Below are positions 37,941-45,721 of a DNA stretch of 48,101 nucleotides, one piece after another. The position numbers and the translations under genes are program-made. This DNA comes from CAG-390 sp045531455 (GTDB taxonomy: Bacteria > Bacillota > Clostridia > Oscillospirales > CAG-272): contig JAZSEA010000034.1 of NCBI GenBank assembly GCA_045531455.1, positions 1 to 48,101 of the forward strand, in the 5' to 3' direction. The notes below the pieces were generated by a model that saw nothing but the letters and a program-made list of their open reading frames with translations, did not search any database and was not told the DNA's origin. The first letter of the stretch is position 1, and every line of letters begins with the position of its first letter.

Positions 37941-39107
37941 ATGTCAAATAAGGTTTTTGAAAGAAAATACAAGGGGGAGCGTCCCGTCCTTGCGATCTGC
38001 TATGATTTCGATAAAACGCTCTCGCCCGACGATATGCAGGCGCAGGGTTATATCCAGTCGGTCGGCTATGACGTCGGCGAATTCTGGAAGGAATCAAACG
38101 AGCTGGCCGAGCAGAATGATATGGATCAGAACCTTGCCTATATGCTCAAGATGGTAAAGGAGGCTGAGGGTAACCTCGTTTTCAGCAGAAAGACGCTTGC
38201 CGAGTATGGCTCGAGGGTCGCGCTTTTCCCGGGAGTCGAGAGCTGGTTTTCCCGTATACGCGAATACGGCGCGGAGAAGGGAGTTACGGTCGAACATTAT
38301 ATCATCTCCTCGGGTCTGCGCGAGATGATCGAGGGCACTCGCGTCGCGGGTGAATTCGAGAAGATCTACGCGAGCTCCTTTTACTATAACGAGCGCGGAA
38401 TCGCGGTCTGGCCCGCGCAAGTCATTAATTACACGAACAAAACGCAGTTCCTTTTCAGGATAGAGAAGGGCGTGCTCGACGTCAACGATACCGCGGTTAA
38501 CGATTCGTTCCCGCCGGAGGACATCCGCGTGCCCTTCAGAAATATGGTCTACATCGGCGACAGCGACACCGATGTGCCCTGTATGAAGCTTGTCAACTCG
38601 AACGGAGGTCATTCGATCGGTGTTTTCAATGTCGAGACCAAGGACAAGACGAAGGTTCATAAGATGATGCGCGACCGCAGGATCAAGTATTTTGCACCCG
38701 CGGATTACAGAGCGGGCAGCGAGCTCGACGTGCTCGTCAAGGCGATCATCGACAGGACTGCGACAAACGAAGTGCTTGAGAGTATACATTACGATTGCAA
38801 GCGCGACAATGCCGATGCCACAAGCAGGATAGGTGCCGACGAGGCGCACAGAAGCGATCTTATTATGTCACTCGAGGCGAGCCATAGCTTTGCCGAGACG
38901 CATAAGGTCATCGCGGAGCTTTCGGAGATCACGGATTGGACGCTTGAAGAGAAGGAGTCGCTGTTCTCCGTGGCTCTCGGCAACAGCCAGGTGCATTATA
39001 TACTTGCCGACAATGACGTAAAGGCGTTCTTTAGCGAGCTTTTGAAGGATGCGAGGATATCCGACGCGGCACTTGCCGTCAAAGCGGAGATAGAGAAGAA
39101 GGAGTAA
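37941..39107 (+). CDS. HAD-superfamily hydrolase
   Basis: This 388-residue phosphatase-like protein has motif I as CYDFDKTLSPDD (Asp22 nucleophile, Asp24 acid/base), motif II in YIISSGLREMI and motif III in YIGDSDTDVPCM. The large helical segment between motifs I and II is the cap, as in phosphoserine-phosphatase-like enzymes. A C-terminal helical extension of about 100 residues (after 285) is not part of the HAD core. The substrate is unknown. GGAGGTGTGAC precedes the ATG. The sirtuin gene begins two bases after its stop codon, so the two are coupled. Confidence 0.85.
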   Translation: MSNKVFERKYKGERPVLAICYDFDKTLSPDDMQAQGYIQSVGYDVGEFWKESNELAEQNDMDQNLAYMLKMVKEAEGNLVFSRKTLAEYGSRVALFPGVESWFSRIREYGAEKGVTVEHYIISSGLREMIEGTRVAGEFEKIYASSFYYNERGIAVWPAQVINYTNKTQFLFRIEKGVLDVNDTAVNDSFPPEDIRVPFRNMVYIGDSDTDVPCMKLVNSNGGHSIGVFNVETKDKTKVHKMMRDRRIKYFAPADYRAGSELDVLVKAIIDRTATNEVLESIHYDCKRDNADATSRIGADEAHRSDLIMSLEASHSFAETHKVIAELSEITDWTLEEKESLFSVALGNSQVHYILADNDVKAFFSELLKDARISDAALAVKAEIEKKE

Positions 39108-39109
39108 AT

Positions 39110-39835
39110 ATGAGCGATATTAAGAAACTGACGGAGATCTTGAAGAGCTCAAAGCACGCGGTCTTCTTTGGAGGTGCGGGTGTTTCGACCGAAAGCGGTA
39201 TCCCCGATTTCAGAGGCGCGGGAGGTCTTTATACCAAAGAGGGCGAGAATAACGAGTATTATCTCAGCCGCCGATGTCTACTTATCAATCCGCTCGCTTT
39301 TTATGAATTTTATAATAAGCATATGGTCTTCCCGAATGCCGAGCCGAATGCGGCGCATTATGCTCTGGCAAAGCTTGAGGAGAAGGGGATCGTCAAGGCT
39401 GTAATGACACAGAATATCGACGGGCTTCATCAAGCGGCGGGCAGTAAGCGAGTGCTCGAGCTCCACGGAACACTCAGCCGCAGCTATTGTATGCGTTGCG
39501 GAAAAGTTTATGACCGCGAGTACGTGGATCAGCAAGAAGGCGTTCCGAAGTGTGCAGCCTGCGGAGGAATAGTCCGCCCCGACGTCACCCTTTACGGTGA
39601 ATCGCTCGACGGCTTTACCTTCAGAGAAGCCGAGAATGAAGTCGCCGCGGCAGATGTACTCATTGTCGGCGGCTCGTCGCTGACGGTATATCCCGCCGCA
39701 TCGCTCATCGAGCATTTTTCGGGCAAGCTGATCATCATCAATTATTCACCGACAGCGTACGATGCCACAGCCGAGCTTGTGATACGCGATTCTGTCGGCA
39801 AGGTCCTTTCGGAGGTAGTTGAAGGACTGAAATAA
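39110..39835 (+). CDS. cobB: NAD-dependent protein deacylase, sirtuin (CobB/Sir2)
   Basis: This 241-residue sirtuin removes acyl groups from protein lysines using NAD+. The NAD site is GAGVSTESGIPDFRG (22-36), the catalytic block TQNIDGLHQAAG (100-111), the catalytic base His119 (LELHG), and the structural zinc is held by Cys127/130 and Cys148/151. The bacterial class II/III substrate pocket cannot be assigned with confidence. The start has AAGGAG at the end of the preceding gene. A response regulator follows after 19 bases. Confidence 0.93.
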   Translation: MSDIKKLTEILKSSKHAVFFGGAGVSTESGIPDFRGAGGLYTKEGENNEYYLSRRCLLINPLAFYEFYNKHMVFPNAEPNAAHYALAKLEEKGIVKAVMTQNIDGLHQAAGSKRVLELHGTLSRSYCMRCGKVYDREYVDQQEGVPKCAACGGIVRPDVTLYGESLDGFTFREAENEVAAADVLIVGGSSLTVYPAASLIEHFSGKLIIINYSPTAYDATAELVIRDSVGKVLSEVVEGLK

Positions 39836-39854
39836 ACAGCTTTGGAGTTTTGAT

Positions 39855-40550
39855 ATGAAAGACGGAAGAAAATTAATACTTATAGCCGACGACGAGCGCG
39901 AGATCCGCGACGTGGTCAGTCTGCTTATGTGCGGCGAGGGATATGAGGTCATCCTTGCGGAGGACGGCGAGGACGTACTGGGGAAAATGAGTCCCGAGGT
40001 CGATCTCTATATCCTCGATGTAAATATGCCGCGGCTTTCGGGAATAATGGCGGCTTCGGAATTGCGCAAGAAATACGATACGCCGATAATCTTTCTGACT
40101 GCCTTTTCGGGCGAATCGGATAAGGTGATGGGCTTTTCGGTCGGCGCGGATGATTATATAGTCAAGCCATTTTCGAATATCGAGCTGATGATGCGTGTCC
40201 GTGCGATCCTGCGCAGGGGCGTACAGACACCCTCGGAAAGCACAGAAAAGGTTGGAAACCGACTTCCGATCGGCGACGCGATCCTCGATCTTGATACGCA
40301 ATCGGTGCTAAAGAAGGGCGAGAGCATCTCGCTGACCTATACCGAATTCAAGATACTCGAGCTGCTTGCAACGCACAGAAAGAAGATCTACTCGCTCGAC
40401 AATATCTATGAAAGCATCTGGAATGAGAACGCCGTGGGAAACGAGGCGATCATGGTGCATATCAAGAATATCCGCAAGAAGCTTGGCGACGATTCTCGAA
40501 ATCCCGCCTACATCAAGACCGCGTGGGGAAGGGGATATTATATTGATTAA
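39855..40550 (+). CDS. Response regulator, OmpR/PhoB family
   Basis: This 231-residue regulator has an N-terminal receiver domain with the acidic pocket Asp12-Asp13, phosphoacceptor Asp55 (LYILDVNMPRLSG), conserved Thr in IIFLTAF and Lys in YIVKPF. A C-terminal winged-helix DNA-binding domain follows (TYTEFKILELLATHRKKIYS ... IMVHIKNIRKKLG). It overlaps the histidine kinase start by eight bases. TTTGGAG is the weak ribosome binding site. Possible target repeats lie at 41551-41590. Confidence 0.93.
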   Translation: MKDGRKLILIADDEREIRDVVSLLMCGEGYEVILAEDGEDVLGKMSPEVDLYILDVNMPRLSGIMAASELRKKYDTPIIFLTAFSGESDKVMGFSVGADDYIVKPFSNIELMMRVRAILRRGVQTPSESTEKVGNRLPIGDAILDLDTQSVLKKGESISLTYTEFKILELLATHRKKIYSLDNIYESIWNENAVGNEAIMVHIKNIRKKLGDDSRNPAYIKTAWGRGYYID

Positions 40551-41553
40551 GAAAAGGAAGAAACTCTCCTTTGAGATCCTCGGCGACCTTGCGATCGCCC
40601 TTGCGGCGGCACTTTTCCTCTGCCTGATGCTATATTTCGTTTCGATCTATATTGCCGACAGCTATATGCTCAACTCGAATACCGAGTTGAGCGATATCGA
40701 TTACGACTATATGAACAGCCGCATCCTCAGCTTCAGCGTGCTGATCTCTGCGGTGAGCTTTGTTGTCCTTTTTCTCGCACTTCTCGGACAGCGGCTAGCC
40801 TGCATCCCGATGATCATGAAGGGTATTGAGGCTCTTGAGTCGGATGAAGGATACGAGGTAAAGGTCGAGGGTGGAAATGAGCTTTCCGAGCTTGCGACTG
40901 CAGTCAACGATATTTCCGAGAGACAGAGGCGTGTTCGCGCCGAGGAGAAGGCTCTTATGCAGGAAAAGGAGGACTTTATCCGCTCGCTCTCGCACGATAT
41001 CAGAACGCCGCTGACGTCGATCATCGCGTATTCAGAATATATGAGCCAAAACGAAATCTCGGACGCGGAGAGAGCGGAGTATCTCGGATTGATATATAAA
41101 AAGAGCATCCAGATCAAGGAGCTGACCGATATACTTCTCGGAGGCGGAATGCGCAAGCTTGAGTATTTCGAAGATGCGAGATTGCTCTTTTGTCAGCTTG
41201 TCGATGAAATGGAAGCCTCGCTTGAGGCTGATTTCAAGCTCGAGACCGAGCTCCCGGGTGAAAGCTTTTCGGGAAGCTTTGACGTTCGCGAGCTGCAAAG
41301 AATTTTTGATAATCTTTCCTCGAACGTCGCAAAGTACGCGGAAAGCTTGGTTCCCGTCAGACTTTCGGTCAAGGTCGAAGATCCTTATCTTACGCTGACG
41401 CAAAGCAATGGTGTTCGTGAAAAGGGCACGGAATACGAAAGCCACGGCATCGGACTTGAGAGTATACGCCGTATTGCGGCTCTTTACGGCGGCAAGGTCG
41501 AAGTTCGTGACGAAAAAAGTGAATTTTCGATCAAAATAACACTCAGTCTTTAG
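40543..41553 (+). CDS. Sensor histidine kinase
   Basis: This 336-residue membrane kinase has two transmembrane helices (about residues 13-35 and 61-82) enclosing a short external loop of about 25 residues, a HAMP-like linker, HisKA (FIRSLSHDIRTPLTSI, His151) and a HATPase domain (IFDNLSSNVAKYAE, HGIGLESIRRIA). The G1 box is degenerate (LTQSNGVREKG instead of DNGxG). The TTG at 40543 is the best start: AAGGGGA lies seven bases upstream and the first helix follows properly. An upstream in-frame ATG at 40366 lies inside the regulator gene and is unlikely. The small loop suggests sensing within the membrane. Confidence 0.88.
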   Translation: MIKKRKKLSFEILGDLAIALAAALFLCLMLYFVSIYIADSYMLNSNTELSDIDYDYMNSRILSFSVLISAVSFVVLFLALLGQRLACIPMIMKGIEALESDEGYEVKVEGGNELSELATAVNDISERQRRVRAEEKALMQEKEDFIRSLSHDIRTPLTSIIAYSEYMSQNEISDAERAEYLGLIYKKSIQIKELTDILLGGGMRKLEYFEDARLLFCQLVDEMEASLEADFKLETELPGESFSGSFDVRELQRIFDNLSSNVAKYAESLVPVRLSVKVEDPYLTLTQSNGVREKGTEYESHGIGLESIRRIAALYGGKVEVRDEKSEFSIKITLSL

Positions 41554-41602
41554 AATTCTTCAGAATTTCCTCTCGGTTTTCTTTAGAAAACTGCGTTATA
41601 AT
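41551..41602 (+). promoter_or_regulatory. Possible response-regulator repeats and promoter
   Basis: TAGAATT (41551-41557) and CAGAATT (41561-41567) are direct repeats ten bases apart, with a third TAGAA at 41584. A TATAAT box lies at 41597-41602 without a good -35. This is the layout of an activator-dependent promoter, but the assignment is tentative. Confidence 0.4.
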
Positions 41603-41667
41603 ATAGGCACAAAAGCAAAGAACAAACAACAAGCAACAAAACAAAAAACGAAAGTGAGGAAATAAAA

Positions 41668-42015
41668 ATGTTGAATTCTCTTGACCTTTTGGTAATCGTA
41701 TTTATGATCATGGCGTCGCTCGCTCTCTTATCCCTGCTTCTGATGTGGCTGATAAAGAATAAGACCGTCAGAAGGATCAGCGTCTGCGTCGCATCTGCAC
41801 TAACGCTCTACTCGTCCTTTGTAGGCATCGTTTGTTTGGGATCCTACTTCTTCGAGCAGGCTGTAATCGGTCTGATAGTCGGTATAGCGTCGATCGGAGC
41901 ACTTGTGCTTACCTTCGTCGGTGCCAAAAAGCAGAATGAAAAGATGGAGATGATCGCAAGGATCGCGTCATCTATTGCGCTTGTTGCGGGACTCATCAAT
42001 CTTTTACTGATCTAA
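41668..42015 (+). CDS. Small membrane protein of unknown function
   Basis: This 115-residue protein has about four hydrophobic segments (roughly residues 8-28, 34-56, 58-82, 93-114) with a short KKQNEKMEM loop. I do not recognise a family. It lies 114 bases downstream of the histidine kinase with its own probable promoter, a good AGTGAGGA ribosome binding site and a strong terminator. It may be a target of the adjacent two-component system. Confidence 0.7.
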   Translation: MLNSLDLLVIVFMIMASLALLSLLLMWLIKNKTVRRISVCVASALTLYSSFVGIVCLGSYFFEQAVIGLIVGIASIGALVLTFVGAKKQNEKMEMIARIASSIALVAGLINLLLI

Positions 42016-42054
42016 AAAATATCCGCCTGACCTTCAGTCAGGCGGATATTTTTT
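42014..42054. terminator. Bidirectional terminator
   Basis: ATATCCGCCTGAC pairs perfectly with GTCAGGCGGATAT around CTTCA, with matched A and T runs on both sides. It serves both convergent genes. Confidence 0.95.
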
Positions 42055-42060
42055 ACATTA

Positions 42061-43881
42061 TCAGTTCTTCTTGAAAACGATTGCGGTGCCTAGGATGGCA
42101 ACGATAACGATGCAGCCTGCGGCAATCGAGGAAGAGCATCCGCTCTTCTTGGGCTCCTCGGGAGTGGTCTGAGAGGGAGCGTCGGTTGCCTCGGGAGCGT
42201 CCGTGATCTCGGGAGCTTCTGTGGTAACAACTTCCTCGGTGGTCTGCTCGGGAGCGTCGGTTACAACGGGAGCCTCGGTGGTCTCGGGAACGGTGGTCGC
42301 TGCCTGACCCTTGAGCATATCAGCGAAGGTGCCGCTGAAGTACTTGTCGATGCTGCCCTTGACAGCGTCGTTTACGGTAATGGTCTGCTCAACGAAATCA
42401 TAGACCTTGAGGATCTTTGCAAGACCCTGAAGCTCGTTCTCGGTCCGGATCTCAAAGGAGGTGGAGAAGGGGTTGAACCAGGACATATCCGCGGTCGCGT
42501 AGGTCTTGTCTGCAAGAGTTTCTGCTACTGCGAGGGTGGGGTAAGTACCGTCTCTGGTGACCCATCCGAGGATCGAGAAATCAAGACCCGACATTGCGCT
42601 CGAAGCGTGGGAGCCGTTTACGTCATCGATTCTGAGAACGGTGGGACGGAGGGAGGAGAGCATCTCGAAGGAGTCTGCCTGCTGTTCGATAGTGGTGGTG
42701 CCTGCGGTGACCTTGTAGTTTGTGTTGACCTTTTCAGCATTGAAGTCAACTCGAGCCATAAGCGGAATATCTGCGAGGGCGTAGCAGTTAATAAAGTTTG
42801 CCTCGAAGTTGTTGGGGAGGTCTGTGGAGGAGTATCCGCCGCCGAGACCGATCCAGGACATTGCCGCGGATGCGGGAGTGTAGGAGGACTTGGAGATACC
42901 GCTGTTGAAGCACTCGGTGAAGTTTACGGTTGTGGTAGCCTTATCGCCTGTGTTGGCTCTTCCGATGAAGGAGCCGACCTGAGTTGTGGTGGAGGAAACG
43001 ATGCCGTCGTAATGGCAGTTCTTGAAGTTTACGATGGTGTTTGCGGTTACAAGACCGACAAAGCCGCCGACCTGCTTGCAGTTTGCGGTGATGGTGCCGC
43101 CGACGTAGCAGTTCTCAAAATCGGTGCTGGTGTTGGCGTTACCGGTCATACCGCCGATCATTACGAGAGAGCTGTTGTTCGCGGTGATGTTACCGGTGTA
43201 AACACAGTTCTTGAAGAGGTTGCCCGCGATGTTTGTGTATGCTACGATACCGCCGCACCACTTTGCGCCTGCGGTGATAATGGTTGCATCAGAGCGGAGG
43301 TTGGAGTATTCGCAGGGAGTACCCGTCTTCTGAGGTCTCGAGTAGCCTACGAAGGAACCTGCGGTGTCAGCGGAGGTGTTGATGTACGCGCCGGTGAGGT
43401 AAATGTTCTTGATACCGCCTGCACCCTGAGAACCGACGAGACCGACGTTCTTTGTGGTGTGGGGAGCTTCCTCGGTACCGATCTTCATATTTGCGATGGT
43501 AACAGCCGCGCCGTCAAGTCCGCCGAGCTTACCCTCGAGCATACCTGCGAATGCGTAGTTGTTGCTGATTCCGATGGGGGTCCACTGATGACCGCCAAGG
43601 TCGATGTTCTTGGTGATAACGAAGGTTTTGCCTACGAATGCACCTGGGTCCTTGTGGTCTGCGCCCTGATACTCGTTTGCGAGATAAGCGAGACCTGCGA
43701 GTTTTGCGGCTGTGTCGAGCTCAAAGTAGTCCTTGTCAGCGGCGAACCAGGAGGTATCCGTGGTAGTACCGTCCCAGAGGTCGAAGTCTGTAGCTTCTGC
43801 GGCGGACGTACCGATCATACACGCGCCGATGAGGGAAAGAAGCATACAAAGCGAGAGTAAACACGAGATGAGTTTTTTCAT
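42061..43881 (-). CDS. Exported beta-helix-like surface protein with GCSS anchor tail
   Basis: This 606-residue protein has a signal peptide (cleavage near TSA-AEA, about 27). Residues 30-400 contain repeated strands such as DLGGHQWTPIGISNNYAFAG and NFKNCHYDGIVSS, the style of GLUG-type right-handed beta-helices found in clostridial adhesins. A region with two WFNPF/WFAADKDYF-like segments follows. The stalk is rich in Thr, Pro, Glu and Ala (TEAPEITDAPEATDAPSQTT), then PKKSGCSSS, a hydrophobic stretch and KKN. No LPxTG. The tail matches that of the protein at 16215-17288. GAAAGGAAG precedes the ATG. Function unknown; probably adhesion or glycan contact. Confidence 0.78.
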   Translation of the reverse strand: MKKLISCLLSLCMLLSLIGACMIGTSAAEATDFDLWDGTTTDTSWFAADKDYFELDTAAKLAGLAYLANEYQGADHKDPGAFVGKTFVITKNIDLGGHQWTPIGISNNYAFAGMLEGKLGGLDGAAVTIANMKIGTEEAPHTTKNVGLVGSQGAGGIKNIYLTGAYINTSADTAGSFVGYSRPQKTGTPCEYSNLRSDATIITAGAKWCGGIVAYTNIAGNLFKNCVYTGNITANNSSLVMIGGMTGNANTSTDFENCYVGGTITANCKQVGGFVGLVTANTIVNFKNCHYDGIVSSTTTQVGSFIGRANTGDKATTTVNFTECFNSGISKSSYTPASAAMSWIGLGGGYSSTDLPNNFEANFINCYALADIPLMARVDFNAEKVNTNYKVTAGTTTIEQQADSFEMLSSLRPTVLRIDDVNGSHASSAMSGLDFSILGWVTRDGTYPTLAVAETLADKTYATADMSWFNPFSTSFEIRTENELQGLAKILKVYDFVEQTITVNDAVKGSIDKYFSGTFADMLKGQAATTVPETTEAPVVTDAPEQTTEEVVTTEAPEITDAPEATDAPSQTTPEEPKKSGCSSSIAAGCIVIVAILGTAIVFKKN

Positions 43882-43936
43882 GATTTCATTTTGCTTTTAA
43901 GAATAAAAGCTTCCTTTCATAATATTTTGGGGTTAA

Positions 43937-45709
43937 TCAGGGTTTCATAGGTGAGTAGTTTTTGCTGACGTATTCCGAAAGCTTCCAGATATTCTGGCTC
44001 CAGATCATAAGCTTGCCTTCGCTTGAAAGCTTTTTCCACCAATCCTCGGTCTCGCTGAATCTTCCGCTGTCATATTTGTTGACTTCGTTGGTCCAATATG
44101 GCTTGCGGAGCGAGTGGCCGCTCTTTGAGAGATAATCGCGGCAGAGCTTGGTGTAGCTTACGAGATCCTCGTTTTCGGGATCGTAGGTGAGCCATTTATC
44201 GAAGAGGGATACGCCGTAGAAGTAGAAGAAGCATTCCTCGGAGCCTGTTTCTTTGGCGAGATTGTACATCTCCTTTGAGTTTATCACGATCTTTCCGCTC
44301 TTGTCGTCGACCTGGACGAATACTCTGCCCGCGCAGAGCTTGAGAGCCTCGTAGAGCGTGGGTACCTTATATTCGGTGACGTTACCGCCCTTGTCGCGCA
44401 TCTTGAGCACCTTGATCTGATCGTAGGTCCAGTCTGTGACCGAGAGGGACTGCGGATAGCCCTTCTTTCCGACGTATGAAGCAGCATCGGTGCCTTTTGC
44501 CAGAGAATCGTCGTGGAGAAGCACGGCGATACCGTCAAGCGTCATACGGACGTCGACCTCGACGCAGTCAGCACCCGCGAGGATCGCGCTTGCAATACCC
44601 TCGATCGAGTTATCAGGATAGTTGTCGCTGTCGCCGCGGTGAGCCTTGATGGTGATTCTGCCGTCGGGACAGGTGACGGCGTAGGTCTTTTCGATGAAAT
44701 CAAACATCCAGGCGGGAGGAGTGTAGCTTGATGCCCAGAAAGGAGTAAAGAGAGTGATATCGTTGACGATGGGGTTGATGTCGCTTTCCTTTATGATCGA
44801 GAAGGTGTATTCGCCGTCCGCGTCGAGCTTAAGCTCTTCCGAGAGAGCAAGCTCGATTAGCTTTGTGCCTGCGTGATTCAAAGCCGCCGTGCTTCCGCCG
44901 AGGACGTAGATCTTCTGTCCCGATACCTTGATCGAGTAGTCGAAGTAGCCGCAGCGTACGTCCGAGGGGGTACGCGAGGTAGAGCCGATCAGGATCTCCT
45001 TGCCCCTGTCGGTGCTGTTGTCGGTGATCTTTTTCATATTCAGATCGGTCTTCTCGAGGACCTTGCTTACGATGTCGGAGGCGATCACCGTTTCACCCGA
45101 ATTCGAGATTACGGGATAAACGATCGTGTATTCGGACGCCAGCCTCGAGATAACGCTTCCGTCCGAAACGACTTCGTCTACGTAATTCTTGTTGAAGCTG
45201 TAGCCCTTTTCGATCGAGGCACTTTCCTCTGCTGTGACGACCGAGACGAAATGCTCGATTCCGCGGATCAGAGCCTCCTCACTGCCGCCGTAGATGACGA
45301 TCTTGGAGCCCTTCTCCGCGATTGCGAAGGTGAACTTGCCGTCCACTGCGCCGTCGGCTTCAAGGCTCTCGGCGCGGTTTGTCATACCGACAAGGATCTC
45401 CTTGTCATCCGTCTTGAGCGGTTCCTCGGGAGCGATAGCCATCCAGTCGTTGGTGTGAGTGAGTCTGATACCGAAGGAGGCGTGGATCGAGTCGACCGCG
45501 CTTCTGACTGATGCGACAACGTCTCTCGATGCGTTTGCGGAATAAACGAAGACGTAGCCCTCGAGGCTTATTAGCTCGCGTGGGGCATCGGTTGCTTCGG
45601 TCGAGTCCTGCGTTTCGGGCACATCCTTGTCACAGGAGACGCAAGAGAACGCGAGGATCGCGGCAAGAAGTGCGAGAAAAAGCGAAAATAGAAGTTTTTT
45701 GGATCTCAT
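43937..45709 (-). CDS. Lipoprotein with glycerophosphodiester phosphodiesterase domain
   Basis: This 590-residue lipoprotein has lipid attachment at Cys23 or Cys26 (AFSCVSC). The N-terminal 300 residues contain two diverged copies of a domain with KEILVGMTNR / KEILIGSTSR and KIVIYGGSEEAL / KIYVLGGSTAAL. The C-terminal 250 residues are a GDPD domain: IKAHRGDSDNYPDNS, CVEVDVRMTLDG and LLHDDSL provide the His, Glu-x-Asp and His-Asp residues. PDNS replaces the usual PENT, and the later acidic position is in VQVDDK rather than a Glu motif, so activity may be altered. It starts 12 bases after the solute-binding protein gene and is probably co-transcribed with it. Confidence 0.85.
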   Translation of the reverse strand: MRSKKLLFSLFLALLAAILAFSCVSCDKDVPETQDSTEATDAPRELISLEGYVFVYSANASRDVVASVRSAVDSIHASFGIRLTHTNDWMAIAPEEPLKTDDKEILVGMTNRAESLEADGAVDGKFTFAIAEKGSKIVIYGGSEEALIRGIEHFVSVVTAEESASIEKGYSFNKNYVDEVVSDGSVISRLASEYTIVYPVISNSGETVIASDIVSKVLEKTDLNMKKITDNSTDRGKEILIGSTSRTPSDVRCGYFDYSIKVSGQKIYVLGGSTAALNHAGTKLIELALSEELKLDADGEYTFSIIKESDINPIVNDITLFTPFWASSYTPPAWMFDFIEKTYAVTCPDGRITIKAHRGDSDNYPDNSIEGIASAILAGADCVEVDVRMTLDGIAVLLHDDSLAKGTDAASYVGKKGYPQSLSVTDWTYDQIKVLKMRDKGGNVTEYKVPTLYEALKLCAGRVFVQVDDKSGKIVINSKEMYNLAKETGSEECFFYFYGVSLFDKWLTYDPENEDLVSYTKLCRDYLSKSGHSLRKPYWTNEVNKYDSGRFSETEDWWKKLSSEGKLMIWSQNIWKLSEYVSKNYSPMKP

Positions 45710-45721
45710 TGCAGATAATGT

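Noticed and set aside
40366..40542. ATG start giving a longer histidine kinase
   Set aside because: It lies inside the response-regulator DNA-binding domain; the TTG at 40543 has a better ribosome binding site and position relative to the first helix.
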